A model generated the notes under the pieces. It was given only the letters and a program-made list of their open reading frames with translations. It ran no database searches and was not told the DNA's origin. Positions 63,058 to 64,000 of a stretch of 64,000 nucleotides of DNA are shown here, one piece after another. Positions within the stretch are counted from its first letter, which is position 1, and each line of letters opens with the position of its first letter. A program made the translations under genes and the position numbers. The stretch comes from Bradyrhizobium sediminis (lineage in GTDB: Bacteria; Pseudomonadota; Alphaproteobacteria; Rhizobiales; Xanthobacteraceae), in contig NZ_CP076135.1 of NCBI RefSeq assembly GCF_018736105.1, positions 5,082,001 to 5,146,000 on the forward strand, given 5' to 3'.

Positions 63058-64000
63058 ATGTCCGAACCCAACAAGCCGCGCATCGCCCTGCTCGGCGTTC
63101 CCATCGAGATCGGCGCGTCGCAGCGCGGCACCCTAATGGGACCGGATGCGCTGCGGACGGCGGGCATTGGCCGCATGCTCGATCAGCTCGGATTTGCCGT
63201 CGAAGATCACGGCGACCTCGAGATGACAGCGGCCGCAGCGTCCGACGACCCAGCGCCGGCCAACGCCAGGTTTTATGACAACATCAAAACCTGGATTTGC
63301 GCGCTCAGCGAGCGCGCCTTCCTGCTCGCCCGTTCCGGCGCGGTTCCAATCTTCATGGGCGGCGATCACAGCCTGTCGATGGGATCGGTGAACGGCGTCG
63401 CGCGTTACTGGCAGGAACTGAACCGGCCGCTGTTCGTGCTGTGGCTCGACGCCCATGCCGACTACAACACGCCCGACACGACCGAGACCGGCAACATGCA
63501 TGGTATGTCGGCGGCGTTCCTGTGCGGCGAGCCCGGCCTCGATCGCCTGCTCGGCGACCAGCCGCGGGTCTCGATCAGTCCCGACCGGCTCGATCTGTTC
63601 GGAATCCGCTCGATCGATCCGCTGGAGAAGAAACTCGTCGGCGAGCGTCCGATCGCGGTCGCCGACATGCGCGCGATCGACGAGTTCGGCGTCGGCGTCC
63701 TGATCCGGCGGGTGATCGAAAAGGTGAAGGCGCATAACGGCGTCCTGCATGTCTCCTTCGATGTCGACTTCCTGGATCCGGCGGTGGCGCCGGGCGTCGG
63801 CACCACCGTGCCGGGCGGCGCCACCTATCGCGAAGCGCATCTCGTGATGGAGCTGTTGCACGATTGCGGATTGGTCCGCTCGATCGACATCGTCGAACTC
63901 AATCCGTTTCTCGACGAGCGCGGCCGCACCGCACGCGTCGCGGTCGAACTGGTCGGCAGCCTGTTCGGCATGCAGATCACCGACCGCCGGACGCCGAGCA
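63058..64000 (+). CDS. rocF: Arginase, 3' end beyond window
   Basis: 314 codons are visible from ATG at 63058, one base after the previous stop; the gene runs off the window. It hydrolyses arginine to ornithine and urea with a dimanganese centre. Metal ligands: IFMGGDHSLSMGS (His), LWLDAHADYNTP (Asp/His/Asp) and HVSFDVDFLDPAVAPGVGT (Asp/Asp). RSIDIVELNPFLDERGRT is the C-terminal signature. Little should be missing, as arginases are about 300-320 residues. Confidence 0.95.
   Translation, partial: MSEPNKPRIALLGVPIEIGASQRGTLMGPDALRTAGIGRMLDQLGFAVEDHGDLEMTAAAASDDPAPANARFYDNIKTWICALSERAFLLARSGAVPIFMGGDHSLSMGSVNGVARYWQELNRPLFVLWLDAHADYNTPDTTETGNMHGMSAAFLCGEPGLDRLLGDQPRVSISPDRLDLFGIRSIDPLEKKLVGERPIAVADMRAIDEFGVGVLIRRVIEKVKAHNGVLHVSFDVDFLDPAVAPGVGTTVPGGATYREAHLVMELLHDCGLVRSIDIVELNPFLDERGRTARVAVELVGSLFGMQITDRRTPS

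Overview
The window looks like ordinary chromosome of a high-GC alphaproteobacterium, most likely Bradyrhizobium or a close relative (Nitrobacteraceae). This rests on the gene content and order (rpmH-rnpA-yidC-engB-argB; dapD-dapE / truA-fmt-def / rmuC; recR-ybaB-dnaX-SRP RNA), the codon use and intergenic palindromes of a type I associate with that group. No phage, plasmid, CRISPR or integrase genes were seen. About 60 protein genes, one tRNA and one SRP RNA can be supported.

Layout. 1-11 kb: a truncated amidohydrolase, DEAD-box RNA helicase, M29 aminopeptidase, three very small genes, a PcaB/PurB-like lyase, class V aminotransferase, HEAT-type protein and Tex. 11-19.4 kb: YegD-like Hsp70, a lysine-tailed small protein, a LysR regulator converging on a two-subunit TPP decarboxylase, a triple-rhodanese protein, an orphan RTX protein set between two gene-poor stretches, and queD. 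19.5-28 kb: tRNA-Arg(ACG), an orphan histidine kinase, then the rpmH-rnpA-yidC-engB-DUF423-argB-DUF1036 run and a HAD nucleotidase. 28-41 kb: lysine/peptidoglycan precursor genes (dapD, dapE), tRNA modification and initiation (truA, fmt, def), DNA maintenance (rmuC, recR, ybaB, dnaX), SRP RNA, an AmpG-like permease, HIT and nudC. 41-51 kb: PfkB kinase, Lrp regulator, phosphomannomutase/phosphoglucomutase, retropepsin-like protease, HrpB helicase, UDP-glucose dehydrogenase and a membrane acyltransferase. 51-64 kb: polA, FMN reductase, LysE exporter, YfcG-like GST, pyrE, DUF2865 protein, a GIY-YIG nuclease gene, glycogen phosphorylase, a thioesterase-like protein and the 5' part of arginase.

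The most interesting thread is non-coding. At least sixteen palindromic elements sit in the intergenic gaps. Many start with GTCRT and end with AYGAC next to a GC-rich hairpin. One, at 58762-59156, has perfect 33-bp inverted ends around a single GIY-YIG nuclease gene. A 135-bp nuclease-less relative with similar ends lies at 27339-27473. Together they suggest a minimal mobile element and its short derivatives.

A second signal lies in the def/rmuC divergent gap. Three tandem 24-bp units, each TTnn-N7-TTnn, resemble a CtrA-type operator array. A third is PolA, whose proofreading domain has lost catalytic residues in Exo I and Exo II. Functions are assigned from motifs and family knowledge only; no database search was run.
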